From WHSW01 sp033856255 (lineage in GTDB: Bacteria; Actinomycetota; Thermoleophilia; Solirubrobacterales; 70-9), in contig JAWVFH010000028.1 of assembly GCA_033856255.1 (NCBI GenBank), positions 62,001 through 126,000 of the forward strand: a stretch of DNA of 64,000 nucleotides, in the 5' to 3' direction. The notes below the pieces were generated by a model, which saw nothing but the letters and a program-made list of their open reading frames with translations, was not told the DNA's origin and ran no database searches. How positions within the stretch are numbered: the first letter of the stretch is position 1; the number at the start of each line of letters is the position of its first letter. The position numbers and the translations under genes are program-made. Positions 1-7,679 of the stretch are shown here, piece by piece.

Positions 1-1
1 C

Positions 2-265
2 AATCGCGAGCCGGTGCTCGACAAGCTTCGCTGGATGCGGGGACGCGAGCCGCTCCCCGGCTACGACGCCCTCACCGTCGAGGGGATCGTCGCGGCCCTC
101 GAACCGGCGGATCTGGTGACGCTGAAGAAGGTTCGCGCCTACGAGCGCAAGTTCGCGAATCGCCCCGGCGTCCTCGACGCCGTCCTCGAAGACCTCCACC
201 GCCTGCAGGCGAACAGGGTCGCGGCCCCGGTCCCGGCCTACCAGCCCGGCGGTGCTCCGGGGTGA
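2..265 (+). CDS. C-terminal part of a DUF8129-like conserved protein (partial at window edge)
   Basis: The reading frame is open from the window edge, so the N-terminus is missing. The visible part ends in a compact conserved block, LPGYDALTVEGIV, then a segment rich in L/E/R and the motif VRAYERKFANR. This resembles the short C-terminal domain (Y-D-x-L-T-V ... V-R-x-Y-E ... N-R) of many actinobacterial lipid-droplet or phasin-like proteins. That assignment is from memory of the family. The stop overlaps the GTG of the next gene in a GTGA, so the two are probably co-translated. Function unknown. Confidence 0.6.
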   Translation, partial: NREPVLDKLRWMRGREPLPGYDALTVEGIVAALEPADLVTLKKVRAYERKFANRPGVLDAVLEDLHRLQANRVAAPVPAYQPGGAPG

Positions 266-468
266 CCACGGACACGCTGCTCCGCCTCGTCGACCTCGAG
301 GCGGAGGCGAGACACGCCCAGGAGCGCTACCGGCTCTACCGGGCAAAGGCGTACGGTCCGCGCTTCAGCAGTGTGGAGCGCCTACGTGAGCTCGAGCGGA
401 CATCGAAGCATGCGGACGACCGCCTCCGGCGGGCGAGGGACGTTCACGACCCGGACGCCTCTCACTAG
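262..468 (+). CDS. small hypothetical protein
   Basis: A 68-residue, highly charged protein starting at a GTG that shares four bases with the upstream stop. It looks almost wholly alpha-helical (repeated E/R/A patterns such as LEAEARHAQERYRLYRAK) with no cysteine, membrane segment or known motif. The overlap suggests translational coupling to the upstream protein. I do not recognise a family. Confidence 0.5.
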   Translation: MTTDTLLRLVDLEAEARHAQERYRLYRAKAYGPRFSSVERLRELERTSKHADDRLRRARDVHDPDASH

Positions 469-483
469 GGACGCCGCGACTAG

Positions 484-1296
484 CTAGCGGCTCATCGACA
501 TGCCGCCGGCCGCCTCTGAATCGGGCACGGTCAGACCCGGCACATCGCTCGGGGCCCAGCCGACGCCGATCGCCAGCGCAACGAGCACAGCCGCGATCGC
601 CCCGTTGGCGAGCCGCTCCCACGGGAGCAGCTTCTCGGCGGCGACGAGCAGCGCCACGGCGAGCATCCAGGCGACGCTCATCACGCCGACCGCGAACAGC
701 ACCGCCATCAGCGCCCAGCAGCAACCGATGCACCAGCCGCCATGTTGCATGCCCATCACGACCGCGCCGAGCGGCCCGTCGCGCCAGGAGCTGACCACGA
801 AGCCGAGCGGGTTGCGGCACTTGGAGAGGCACCGGTCCTTGAGCGGGGTCAGCTGATAGACGGCGGCGAGGCCGACCGCCGCCGCCGCCACATACCGGCC
901 GTCGCTGCCCCAGGAGAGGGCCCCGAGATCGAGCGAACGGCCGAGCTCGTAGACGCCGTAGGCGAGCAGCCCGAAGGCCGTCCAGGCGAGCAGATAGCCG
1001 CCGACGAAGGCCGCTGTGCCCAGGCCGCCGCGCCCGTCCCGCCCACGCTTGCCCCGCTCGACCTCGGCGTAGGTCGCGACCACCGGCGAGAGCGACGGGA
1101 ACATCATCGCGGCCATCATCGCGACCCAGGCCGAGACGTAGAAGCCGATCGTCCCGGGGTCCGTTCCCGGGCCGGCGTCCATGCCCGCCATCCGCCTGGA
1201 CGTCGCCAGCCAGGCGAGCGCGGAAGCGGCCAGCAGCGCGGCGACGACCGCGACCTGCCTGGGGTCCGCTCGGCGCTGCCGGGTCGTCGCTTCCAC
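484..1296 (-). CDS. DUF2182 family multi-pass membrane protein
   Basis: About 270 residues with six or more predicted membrane helices. It shows family hallmarks: WVAMMAAMMFPS in the second helix, then PLKDRCLSKCRNPL with two cysteines and HGGWCIGCCWALM near the middle. DUF2182 proteins are predicted metal-binding membrane proteins of unknown function. I chose the GTG at 1296 because it keeps the first hydrophobic helix. The open frame continues upstream, but that part lies inside the neighbouring gene and reads as an antisense shadow. It starts 11 bp after the stop of the dipeptidase-like gene, so the two may be co-transcribed. Confidence 0.8.
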   Translation of the reverse strand: MEATTRQRRADPRQVAVVAALLAASALAWLATSRRMAGMDAGPGTDPGTIGFYVSAWVAMMAAMMFPSLSPVVATYAEVERGKRGRDGRGGLGTAAFVGGYLLAWTAFGLLAYGVYELGRSLDLGALSWGSDGRYVAAAAVGLAAVYQLTPLKDRCLSKCRNPLGFVVSSWRDGPLGAVVMGMQHGGWCIGCCWALMAVLFAVGVMSVAWMLAVALLVAAEKLLPWERLANGAIAAVLVALAIGVGWAPSDVPGLTVPDSEAAGGMSMSR

Positions 1297-1307
1297 GGCC
1301 TCAGACC

Positions 1308-3302
1308 CTAGTGGCGCCGATAGGCGCCCTCCCACATCTCCAGGTAAGCCTCGGCGGAGCGAAAGAACGGGCGCAGCATCCGGCGACCGTGCGGCTGATG
1401 CTCGATGTCGGCGACCAGATCCGCGATCAGGCCGTAGTGGGCGACGCCGTCGACGTTGAGGTCGTACGTGCGCTCGCCGGTCCGCTGGCGGACGAAGCGG
1501 ACGTCGCAGACGAACGACTTGAACGGGTAGTGCAGCGGGTCGGCTCCCGCGCCGGGCCGAGGGCCGGGGAGCGCCGAGAAGCCGCCCGTGTCGGTGCCCA
1601 GGGCGACGGCGCTGCCGCCGGCGCCCGTGGCCGAGCGCTCGAGCCGCCGCAGGTCGGCGGCCATCTCCGGCGCAGTGCCAGGCCTCACCGTCGCCAGGCC
1701 GCCGAGCTCGTAGAGCCGCTTCAGCTGGGGCGCGGTCCACTCGCCGCCGGTGCCCGTGTGGCTGGAGACGAGCGGGTAGCCCTTCTCCTCGGCGATCTCG
1801 AACACTGCCTCGCGCGCCTTCTGGCTCAGATGGTCGGTCTCGATCAGCATGTGCTCGGCGATCATCCGCCTGACCAGGTAGGCGCCGATGTCTGTCAGCC
1901 CCTCGGCGTTGCACTGGCCGCCCGCCTCGCCGGCGTCGCCGCAGGGCTCGGTGGCGAACGGATGCCCCGTCTGCGCGACCTCGAAGGTCTTGATGAAATC
2001 GCCCTTGGCGCCCTCCTCGAAGGCGGCGCCGCCGAACGCGTTGTCGATCCAGTGGGTGATGAACATGCTGCGCAGGCCGAGCCGGCGGAGCTCACTGAGG
2101 CCGGCGTCGACGTCCTCGCGGGTGCACTGCGGCACGCCCTGCAGCTCGCTGCACCCGAACGGATTCGACGCCTCCATCCCGATCACGACCGCGAGCTTGC
2201 CCTGCTCGATCACCCGCCGCGCCTGGAACGGGTTGGTGACGATTCGCAGCCAGCCCCGCCCGCGGCCGCCGCTCTGGGCGTCGACGTAGTCCTGGAGCGC
2301 GCGCAGCTGCTCGATCTCGAGCTTGATCGTCTCCATCTCGTCGCAGGAATGGGTTCGCACCGGCTCGATCTCGCACAGCGGCTGGTCCTCGACGGTCTGC
2401 GCGACGACCAGCCGCATCCCGGCCTTCCAGACCCGCTTCAACCACATGTAGTAGGTCTGCTGGTGCGTGTAGGTATCGAAGACCGGCCAGCCCGCGAAGC
2501 TCGGCCAGCCGTCGGTGTCGTGGGTCCCGGTCGGCTCCCCGGTCCGCAGCAGGTTGCCGGTCACGTCGAGGCTGCCGTCGGGCCCGTGCACGTCCGCGTC
2601 GTGGCCGAGCGCCTCGGTGACCCCGAGCCGGTCGAAGGGCTCGCCGTAGATCACGCTGCCGCCGGCGCGCAGGTTGGCGGTGATGTGCAGGTGAACGTCG
2701 GCGAAGCCGGAGACCGACCCGTCCGGGTTCGTCGGGTCGAACCTGCCCCGGGCCCCGACCCGAGCCTCGGGATAGCGCGCGCAACCGCGAGCCGCGGCGA
2801 ACCGGAATCGGTCGCCGTCGCCGGGGACTCCGACGGTCAGCGCCCCGCCGGCCGGCTCGACGACGAGCCGGGTTCCGTACGCGGTCGATGCGATCGTGAA
2901 CGTGCCGTTGGCGAGCCTGCGAAGCCGCCACTCCGTCTCCGGACCGGGGGTGTCGGCACGCGCGGCGTCGCCGACCTGGCCGCCGGCGATCAGCGTCCGC
3001 TCCGAGTCCTGGATCAGGTACGTCGGCAGGGCGGTCGGCTTCAGGTACAGCGGCGTTGCGTCGGCGCGTCGCGCGTTCGCGGCGTAGCCGTCGCCGTCTA
3101 TCGCGAGGAAACGGTCGGTTGCCGACGACCTCAGCGCCACGCAGCCGTTGGCGAGGTCGGCGCGCGATGGGCTCTGTGCGACTCGGGGCGCCGCGGAGCG
3201 CGAGGCGCCCTCCCCCGCCGGCCACGCGGTCGCCGCGGCCAGCCCCACCCCCATCACCACAACGGTTAGCCCGGCCAGCGCCCGCGCCAACGTTCCTCCC
3301 AT
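1308..3302 (-). CDS. secreted dipeptidase-like amidohydrolase with N-terminal trefoil-like region
   Basis: 664 residues. An N-terminal hydrophobic segment (LARALAGLTVVVMGVGLAAA) looks like a signal peptide. Residues of about 45-170 resemble a fascin/ricin-like beta-trefoil (repeated short blocks such as RFLAIDGDGYAAN and TRLVVEPAGG). The rest is a metallo-hydrolase of the amidohydrolase/membrane-dipeptidase type, with ADVHLHI at the start of the barrel, VIGMEASN, IETDHLS, SSHTGTGG and a late ALGTDTGG. The ATG at 3302 places the signal peptide first. A GTG further upstream would overlap the preceding gene. It is probably exported. The substrate cannot be read from the sequence. Confidence 0.75.
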   Translation of the reverse strand: MGGTLARALAGLTVVVMGVGLAAATAWPAGEGASRSAAPRVAQSPSRADLANGCVALRSSATDRFLAIDGDGYAANARRADATPLYLKPTALPTYLIQDSERTLIAGGQVGDAARADTPGPETEWRLRRLANGTFTIASTAYGTRLVVEPAGGALTVGVPGDGDRFRFAAARGCARYPEARVGARGRFDPTNPDGSVSGFADVHLHITANLRAGGSVIYGEPFDRLGVTEALGHDADVHGPDGSLDVTGNLLRTGEPTGTHDTDGWPSFAGWPVFDTYTHQQTYYMWLKRVWKAGMRLVVAQTVEDQPLCEIEPVRTHSCDEMETIKLEIEQLRALQDYVDAQSGGRGRGWLRIVTNPFQARRVIEQGKLAVVIGMEASNPFGCSELQGVPQCTREDVDAGLSELRRLGLRSMFITHWIDNAFGGAAFEEGAKGDFIKTFEVAQTGHPFATEPCGDAGEAGGQCNAEGLTDIGAYLVRRMIAEHMLIETDHLSQKAREAVFEIAEEKGYPLVSSHTGTGGEWTAPQLKRLYELGGLATVRPGTAPEMAADLRRLERSATGAGGSAVALGTDTGGFSALPGPRPGAGADPLHYPFKSFVCDVRFVRQRTGERTYDLNVDGVAHYGLIADLVADIEHQPHGRRMLRPFFRSAEAYLEMWEGAYRRH

Positions 3303-3324
3303 TCGTCGGAATCGGGGCAGGACG

Positions 3325-3735
3325 CTATCGCTTCTCGGACATCGCCCGCTCGCGTCCGCGGACCCGCTCACCGGCCCGCCGCTTGGCGCCGGTCGGCAGC
3401 CATCGGGAGAGCCGCGAGCGGTGATCGGCCGCCCACCGGTACCCGCGCTCGGTCAGGCCCGGGAACCGCGCGAACGCGGCGGCCGGCACCCGCCCGCCGG
3501 GCAGCAGTCGCAGCAGCGGCGGGAGCGCCGCGCCCCCTGAGAACCGGTCCCCCTTGGGAGAGATCAGGTGCCAGGAGGCCATTCGCTCGGCCGGCGTCAG
3601 GTCGGCGAGCAGGTCGTCGGCCTCGGGTAGCTGGAGGGCGAGCGGGCGCAACCGGCCCGCGCCATCCCAGCGCAGCAGGCCGGAGAGCAGCCACTGGCAG
3701 AAGCCGCAGTCCGCGTCGTAGAGGACCGCCCACAC
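3325..3735 (-). CDS. DCC-family (DUF393) thiol-disulfide oxidoreductase-like protein
   Basis: 136 residues beginning at a GTG and running straight into the family signature YDADCGFCQWLL, the D-x-x-C-x-x-C motif of DCC/YuxK-type proteins. Members have a thioredoxin-like fold with a presumed redox-active CxxC. Their physiological partners are mostly unknown. The C-terminal 25 residues are very basic. It ends 22 bp before the start of the dipeptidase-like gene, so the two are likely in one transcript. Confidence 0.75.
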   Translation of the reverse strand: MWAVLYDADCGFCQWLLSGLLRWDGAGRLRPLALQLPEADDLLADLTPAERMASWHLISPKGDRFSGGAALPPLLRLLPGGRVPAAAFARFPGLTERGYRWAADHRSRLSRWLPTGAKRRAGERVRGRERAMSEKR

Positions 3736-3747
3736 GACGAACCCCGG

Positions 3748-4350
3748 CTAGGCTGGCGTAGGTGCCGGGTCTCCGCCGCGCTCGCGCCAGGTCCGCCCGA
3801 TCTCGCCGATCATCCGCGGGTAGACGATCAGGTGGCGGAACGGCCTGATCGCGGCCATGTAGGCGTCCCCGGCCAGTCCGTTCGGCTTCACCAGCACGGC
3901 CATCTGGCCGCGGTAGCCGCCCGTCCCGTCCGCGACCCAGCCGAGGTGCATCACCCCATGCATGGTCCGGTTAGCGATCTCCGCGGCGAACTCGTCGTCG
4001 AGCAGGTACAGCGGGCGGAAGGGGAGCGCCTCGAAGCCCGGGCCGGATCCGGTGGCACGCAGATCCGCCGGCAACCGGTCGCGGAGCGTCGCCACCCGGG
4101 AGCCGACGCCGGAGTCCGGCTCATCCCACCCGAGCAGCTCGCCGAGCTTCCAGCGGATCGCGAACAAGGCGCTGACCACGCGCGAGGACCCCCGCGCCGG
4201 GTCCCCGGAGGCAAACGCGTCCACGAGCCGGGGAAAGTCGTCCGCGCCGCCCGGCGTCGGCAGCGCCCACACGTCCTCGATCCGGAAGTCGCGGGTGAGC
4301 TCATGGATCCGCCACGGCCGTGACGTGTGCGCGGTGTTCGGGAGCTTCAT
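3748..4350 (-). CDS. DUF2867 domain protein
   Basis: 200 residues of the DUF2867 type, often found as the C-terminal half of SDR-like proteins but also alone as here. Visible blocks are RIEDVWALPTPGG, FAIRWKLGELLGWD, YLLDDEFAAEIANRTMHG and a C-terminal PFRHLIVYPRMIGEIG. The ATG at 4350 is chosen because GGAGGTG lies 6 bp upstream. An in-frame ATG 15 bp further up has no such site. Function unknown. It is divergent from the zincin gene, with a 74-bp gap. Confidence 0.75.
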   Translation of the reverse strand: MKLPNTAHTSRPWRIHELTRDFRIEDVWALPTPGGADDFPRLVDAFASGDPARGSSRVVSALFAIRWKLGELLGWDEPDSGVGSRVATLRDRLPADLRATGSGPGFEALPFRPLYLLDDEFAAEIANRTMHGVMHLGWVADGTGGYRGQMAVLVKPNGLAGDAYMAAIRPFRHLIVYPRMIGEIGRTWRERGGDPAPTPA

Positions 4351-4424
4351 CGGTGGCACCTCCATCCATACGGTACGGCTACTTCGACGACCGGCCCGCG
4401 CCGCCACCGCTCTAACCTCGTTCC

Positions 4425-4997
4425 ATGCGCGAGACCATCGGTCCACCGCTGCGAGCGGCGGCGTTGATCGCCTTCGTCCTCGGGCTCGTCCTGCTCTTCC
4501 TCCACCCGCCTTCGTTCGCGGGCCTCGGCGATCTGGTCGCCCTGCTGGCCGGGGTGCTGGCGATCGTGCTGGTCACCGCCTGGCTGACGGTGGCGCTGAT
4601 CGGCCGCGAGCTGCCCGAGCCCGAGTTCCGCAAGCTCGTCGACCGCAGCGAGGCGCTCGCCGAGCTGCCGCCCCCGGACCTCCCGCCGACCGACTTCGAC
4701 CTGCTCGTCATGCAGGCGCTCGACGACCTGCCGGAGGATGTTCGCGAGCTGCTGCGGACGACGCCGGTGATCGTCTCCAGCCTCGGTCGCGAGCACCACG
4801 CCTACGGCCACTATCTCGGCGGCACGATCGCCCGTGACCACTACGCGAACCGGATCGTCATCTACCAGGACACCCTGGAGCGCGACTTCGGCCACAACCC
4901 CGAGCTCCTTCGGGCCCAGGTCGAGCGCACCGTGCGCCACGAGGTCGCCCACCACCTGGGCTGGAACGAGCCCGGCGTGCGCGGCCTCGGCCTCTAG
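4425..4997 (+). CDS. membrane-anchored minimal metallopeptidase (zincin-like, MMP-like domain)
   Basis: 190 residues. Two hydrophobic helices (about 10-28 and 36-60) precede a compact domain with the HExxH motif in RHEVAHHLGW, followed by a short tail. That domain matches the small predicted Zn-dependent proteases with an MMP-like domain, which normally lack membrane segments and are about 110-130 residues long, so this is an anchored version. The conserved LERDFGHNPELLRAQVERT helix precedes the zinc motif, as in the family. Proteolytic activity is inferred, and some family members are poorly characterised. Confidence 0.8.
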   Translation: MRETIGPPLRAAALIAFVLGLVLLFLHPPSFAGLGDLVALLAGVLAIVLVTAWLTVALIGRELPEPEFRKLVDRSEALAELPPPDLPPTDFDLLVMQALDDLPEDVRELLRTTPVIVSSLGREHHAYGHYLGGTIARDHYANRIVIYQDTLERDFGHNPELLRAQVERTVRHEVAHHLGWNEPGVRGLGL

Positions 4998-5026
4998 GCG
5001 AGCGGCGCGGGGTGGCGCCGCTCGCC
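4997..5026. terminator. bidirectional GC-rich hairpin between convergent genes
   Basis: A perfect 12-bp inverted repeat (GGCGAGCGGCGC / GCGCCGCTCGCC) with a 6-base loop starts at the last base of the zincin stop codon and sits before the convergent VOC gene. There is no T-run. Hairpins of this kind between convergent genes commonly end transcription in high-GC actinobacteria, but termination is inferred. Confidence 0.6.
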
Positions 5027-5040
5027 GTCCGCCTGCGGTG

Positions 5041-5442
5041 TCAGCTGATCTCGACGACGATCAGCGTGTTGCCCTCGGCATCCCGAAGCCAGAACAGCGG
5101 GGGCACCGGGCCCCCCATGCGACTGACCTCGTCGTCCACGTCGACGCCGCGGGCCCGCAGCTCCGCGTGGTACCCGTCGATGTCGTCGGTCTGCAGGGCG
5201 ATGCCCGTGTCCTTGCCGCCGGCCTCTCCGGTCGGGCCGGGGGGGCAGAGCGCGATGGGGGTCTCCGCGCCGCTCGGGGCGACCTCGATCCAGCGGTAAC
5301 CGTCTTCGTCGCCGAACGGCACGTCGGCGCGCTTTTCGAGTCCGAGCTTCTCCGTGTAGAACGCGAGCATCGCGTCCTGGTCGGCGACCGGGACGATCAC
5401 GTTCGCGAGTTGGCTGACTGCGGTTGTGGCGGTGGTGCTCAT
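5041..5442 (-). CDS. VOC-superfamily (glyoxalase-like) protein
   Basis: 133 residues with the paired beta-alpha-beta-beta-beta arrangement of the vicinal-oxygen-chelate fold: VIVPVADQDAMLAFYTEKLGL at the N-terminus and FWLRDAEGNTLIVVEIS at the end, including the usual D-x-x-G-N block. The ATG at 5442 is preceded by AGGAGG at a 5-bp spacing. An earlier in-frame start lacks a ribosome binding site. The family covers glyoxalases, dioxygenases and resistance proteins, so no substrate is assigned. Confidence 0.8.
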   Translation of the reverse strand: MSTTATTAVSQLANVIVPVADQDAMLAFYTEKLGLEKRADVPFGDEDGYRWIEVAPSGAETPIALCPPGPTGEAGGKDTGIALQTDDIDGYHAELRARGVDVDDEVSRMGGPVPPLFWLRDAEGNTLIVVEIS

Positions 5443-5527
5443 TGCGCCTCCTAAGTGGTTGTGGTTCCGCCCCATAGACCGGAGCCCACGGCAAAACTCA
5501 TCGCGCTTCGGGTCGGCGCCCGACGAG

Positions 5528-5911
5528 CTAGGCCGCGGGCTCGACGAGGATCTCGTGCTCCTCGTTCAACCAGATCGCGGAGGCGGGAACGTCGATGAAC
5601 CGGGCCTCGTCCTCGAGCAGCGCGGTGGACGCAGCTACGCCCGCCTCCTCGCTCATCACGGCGACGAGATCCTCGATCGAGTCCCACCAGAGCTCGGCGA
5701 TGCCGTCGTAGGGTTCGCCGGTGATCTCACGAGACCCCGCGAGCGCCGCGTCGATCGGGGTTTCGATCCTGTGCGACTGGACGTAGCGTCGGACGCGTAG
5801 CGTCTGGGCGTGGGTGGCGACGAGCTGCGCGTGCTCGTCGCGCCAGTAGCGGTGGAACTCCGCCGCCTCGACGCCGGGTTTGCGGCGGATCACGAAGGTG
5901 AGCTTGATCAT
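5528..5911 (-). CDS. EthD-domain protein
   Basis: 127 residues with the EthD signature at the start: MIKLTFVIRRKPGV followed by EFHRYWRDEHAQLV, and later YDGIAELWWDS. EthD domains are dimeric alpha/beta-barrel ferredoxin-like folds found in small oxygenase-associated proteins, first known from ether degradation. The start is the ATG that opens directly on the conserved first strand. It lies between the VOC gene and a membrane protein on the same strand with gaps of about 85-100 bp, so co-transcription is uncertain. Confidence 0.75.
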   Translation of the reverse strand: MIKLTFVIRRKPGVEAAEFHRYWRDEHAQLVATHAQTLRVRRYVQSHRIETPIDAALAGSREITGEPYDGIAELWWDSIEDLVAVMSEEAGVAASTALLEDEARFIDVPASAIWLNEEHEILVEPAA

Positions 5912-6012
5912 CGGCCGCGCCAACCCGCTCGCATGTCGCGAGTCTAGCCTCGCTGAGTCAGCTCCGGCTGCGTTTCGGGACCTACGGCCCGGTCGGTCGC
6001 ATAACTCCGGTC

Positions 6013-6693
6013 TCAGCCGAAGTGACCGCCGTTCCAGCCCTCGATCGCGCTCAACAGCGTCAACGCCAACGCCAAGCCGGCGCCGAGTGAGGCGGCCACC
6101 AGCATCCCGCGCACCCCCGTTCCCGGGACTGCCTGGCGCCGGATCGGGCCCCAGTCGGCCCGCAGCGATCGGACCATCCTTGGGACGTAGGCGAGGAAGT
6201 GGATCGCGAACACAACGCCGAAGACGATGAACGCGATCTGGTGGACTTGCAACACCTGATCGGAGCGGTGGCCGAGCAGTAATAGCCACACGCCCGTTGC
6301 CAGGACTCCGACGGTGCTTGCGACCAGGACCGGGGCCAGCAGCCGCAGCGGCAGAAGCGGCGGGCCCTTCACGCGATAGGCCTTCGCTCCCGTGTAATAG
6401 CGAACGAAGCGGTAGCCCACGCTGGCGATCTTCAGAAGCACCGGGGGGATGAGGAGCAGCCCGATGAACATGTGGACGCCGACCAGGCCGCCCATGCGGA
6501 TGATCGTGATGCCCTCGGCAGCCAGCAAGAGGATGAGCAGGGCCGCCGTCGCGCTGGTGAGCATCTCGTTGCCCTCGGCGCCAAGTCGCTCACTCCCAGT
6601 GACCCCGGCGGCGCGCCGGCTCTGGGCGCGCGGCGCCGCCGGCCGCATCGGGATCGCCTCATCGCGGAGCGCTGTGTGCTCTCGCAGTCGCAC
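6013..6693 (-). CDS. four-helix membrane protein, possibly cytochrome b561-like
   Basis: Up to 226 residues. Four hydrophobic helices start near LTSATAALLILLLAAEG. Histidines lie in or near the membrane (GVHMFIGLLLIPP, LLLGHRSDQ, HQIAFIVFGVVFAIHF). The paired in-membrane histidines resemble small b-type cytochrome or DUF4405-like proteins, but I cannot confirm haem binding. The start is unsure: the GTG at 6693 has a GAGG about 9 bp upstream, and the ATG at 6564, directly before the first helix, also follows a GAGG. Confidence 0.6.
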   Translation of the reverse strand: MRLREHTALRDEAIPMRPAAPRAQSRRAAGVTGSERLGAEGNEMLTSATAALLILLLAAEGITIIRMGGLVGVHMFIGLLLIPPVLLKIASVGYRFVRYYTGAKAYRVKGPPLLPLRLLAPVLVASTVGVLATGVWLLLLGHRSDQVLQVHQIAFIVFGVVFAIHFLAYVPRMVRSLRADWGPIRRQAVPGTGVRGMLVAASLGAGLALALTLLSAIEGWNGGHFG

Positions 6694-6735
6694 GGTCTGA
6701 GCCTCACCCGTCGCCCTGAGGGTGAACTAAGCGAT

Positions 6736-7671
6736 TCATGAGATTCCACTTATGCGGGCAGCGTCAGCGACATGGCGACGGGTCGCCTCGGTGATGATCG
6801 CCGCCAAGTCCTCGTCGCCGTGCCCGCGGGCGATCGCGCCGCGCCAGCGGCCCTCGACCGCCTCCGTCAACGGCAGCTCCAGCCCCACGTCCTTTGCGGC
6901 GGCCAGGGCCAGGGCGGTGTCCTTGAAGGCGTGCTGCAGCGGAAACCCGGGCGCGAAGTCGCCCGCGACCATCGCCCGGCCCTTGGCGACCGCGTACGGC
7001 GAGGCCATCGCGTTGTCGGCGAAGAGGTCGATGAACTCGTCCGGGTCCAGGCCCAGCGCATCGTTCAGGGAGAGCGTCTCGGCCAGAGCCTCGGTGCTGG
7101 CCGCCAGCCAGTTGTTGAGCACCACCTTCATCCTGGTGCCGTTGCCTGCCCGGCCGAGCCAGTACGTGTGGCGACCGATCGCGTCGAAGATCGGCTGCAC
7201 CCGAGGGCGGGTGTTCTCGGGTCCCGAAGCGAGGATCACCAGCTCGCCCTCCTGCGCCGGGCCGGTGCTTCCGGAAACCGGCGCGTCGACGAACTCGATC
7301 TCGTGGCTCGCGGCGAGCTCAGCGAGTCGCTGGGTCCAGGTGACGCCAACCGTGCCCATCTGGATCCAGATCGATCCGGGCCTGAGCGCGCTCGCCGCAC
7401 CGTCGTCGCCGTCGACCGTGTCCGCGGTCGCGGCGCCGTCGGTCAGCATCGTCAACACCACATCCGCATCGGTGGCGGCGATGAGCGGGGATGAGGCCAG
7501 GGTGGCGCCGCCGCCGACCAGAGCCGCGGCACGTGACTCGGTGCGGTTCCAGACGATCACCCGGAAACCGGCCGCAAGCAGATTGCGGGCGAGCGGCGCT
7601 CCCATCCTTCCCGTCCCCAGGACGGCGATCGTGGGCGGATCGGGATTTGGGTTGAGCGGAAACGGCAACAT
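6736..7671 (-). CDS. 3-hydroxyisobutyrate dehydrogenase-family NAD(P)-dependent oxidoreductase
   Basis: 311 residues. The N-terminal Rossmann motif is IAVLGTGRMGAPLARNLL. The substrate loop FVDAPVSGSTGPAQEG and the catalytic-lysine helix GNGTRMKVVLNNWL match beta-hydroxyacid dehydrogenases (3-hydroxyisobutyrate, tartronate semialdehyde or imine reductase types). The ATG has AGGAGG at a 5-bp spacing. It starts 8 bp after the stop of the aldo/keto reductase, so the two form an operon facing the LysR gene. The exact hydroxyacid is not determined. Confidence 0.85.
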   Translation of the reverse strand: MLPFPLNPNPDPPTIAVLGTGRMGAPLARNLLAAGFRVIVWNRTESRAAALVGGGATLASSPLIAATDADVVLTMLTDGAATADTVDGDDGAASALRPGSIWIQMGTVGVTWTQRLAELAASHEIEFVDAPVSGSTGPAQEGELVILASGPENTRPRVQPIFDAIGRHTYWLGRAGNGTRMKVVLNNWLAASTEALAETLSLNDALGLDPDEFIDLFADNAMASPYAVAKGRAMVAGDFAPGFPLQHAFKDTALALAAAKDVGLELPLTEAVEGRWRGAIARGHGDEDLAAIITEATRRHVADAARISGIS

Positions 7672-7679
7672 GGTTCCTC

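Noticed and set aside
484..1914. Longer version of the DUF2182 protein starting at 1914
   Set aside because: The extra N-terminal part lies wholly inside the dipeptidase-like gene on the same strand in another frame and has shadow-type composition. The GTG at 1296 already includes the first helix.
1311..3269. 652-codon open frame on the + strand opposite the dipeptidase-like gene
   Set aside because: It mirrors the codon-third-position GC of the real gene, has repetitive Arg/Ala/Gly/Asp composition and shows no motif.
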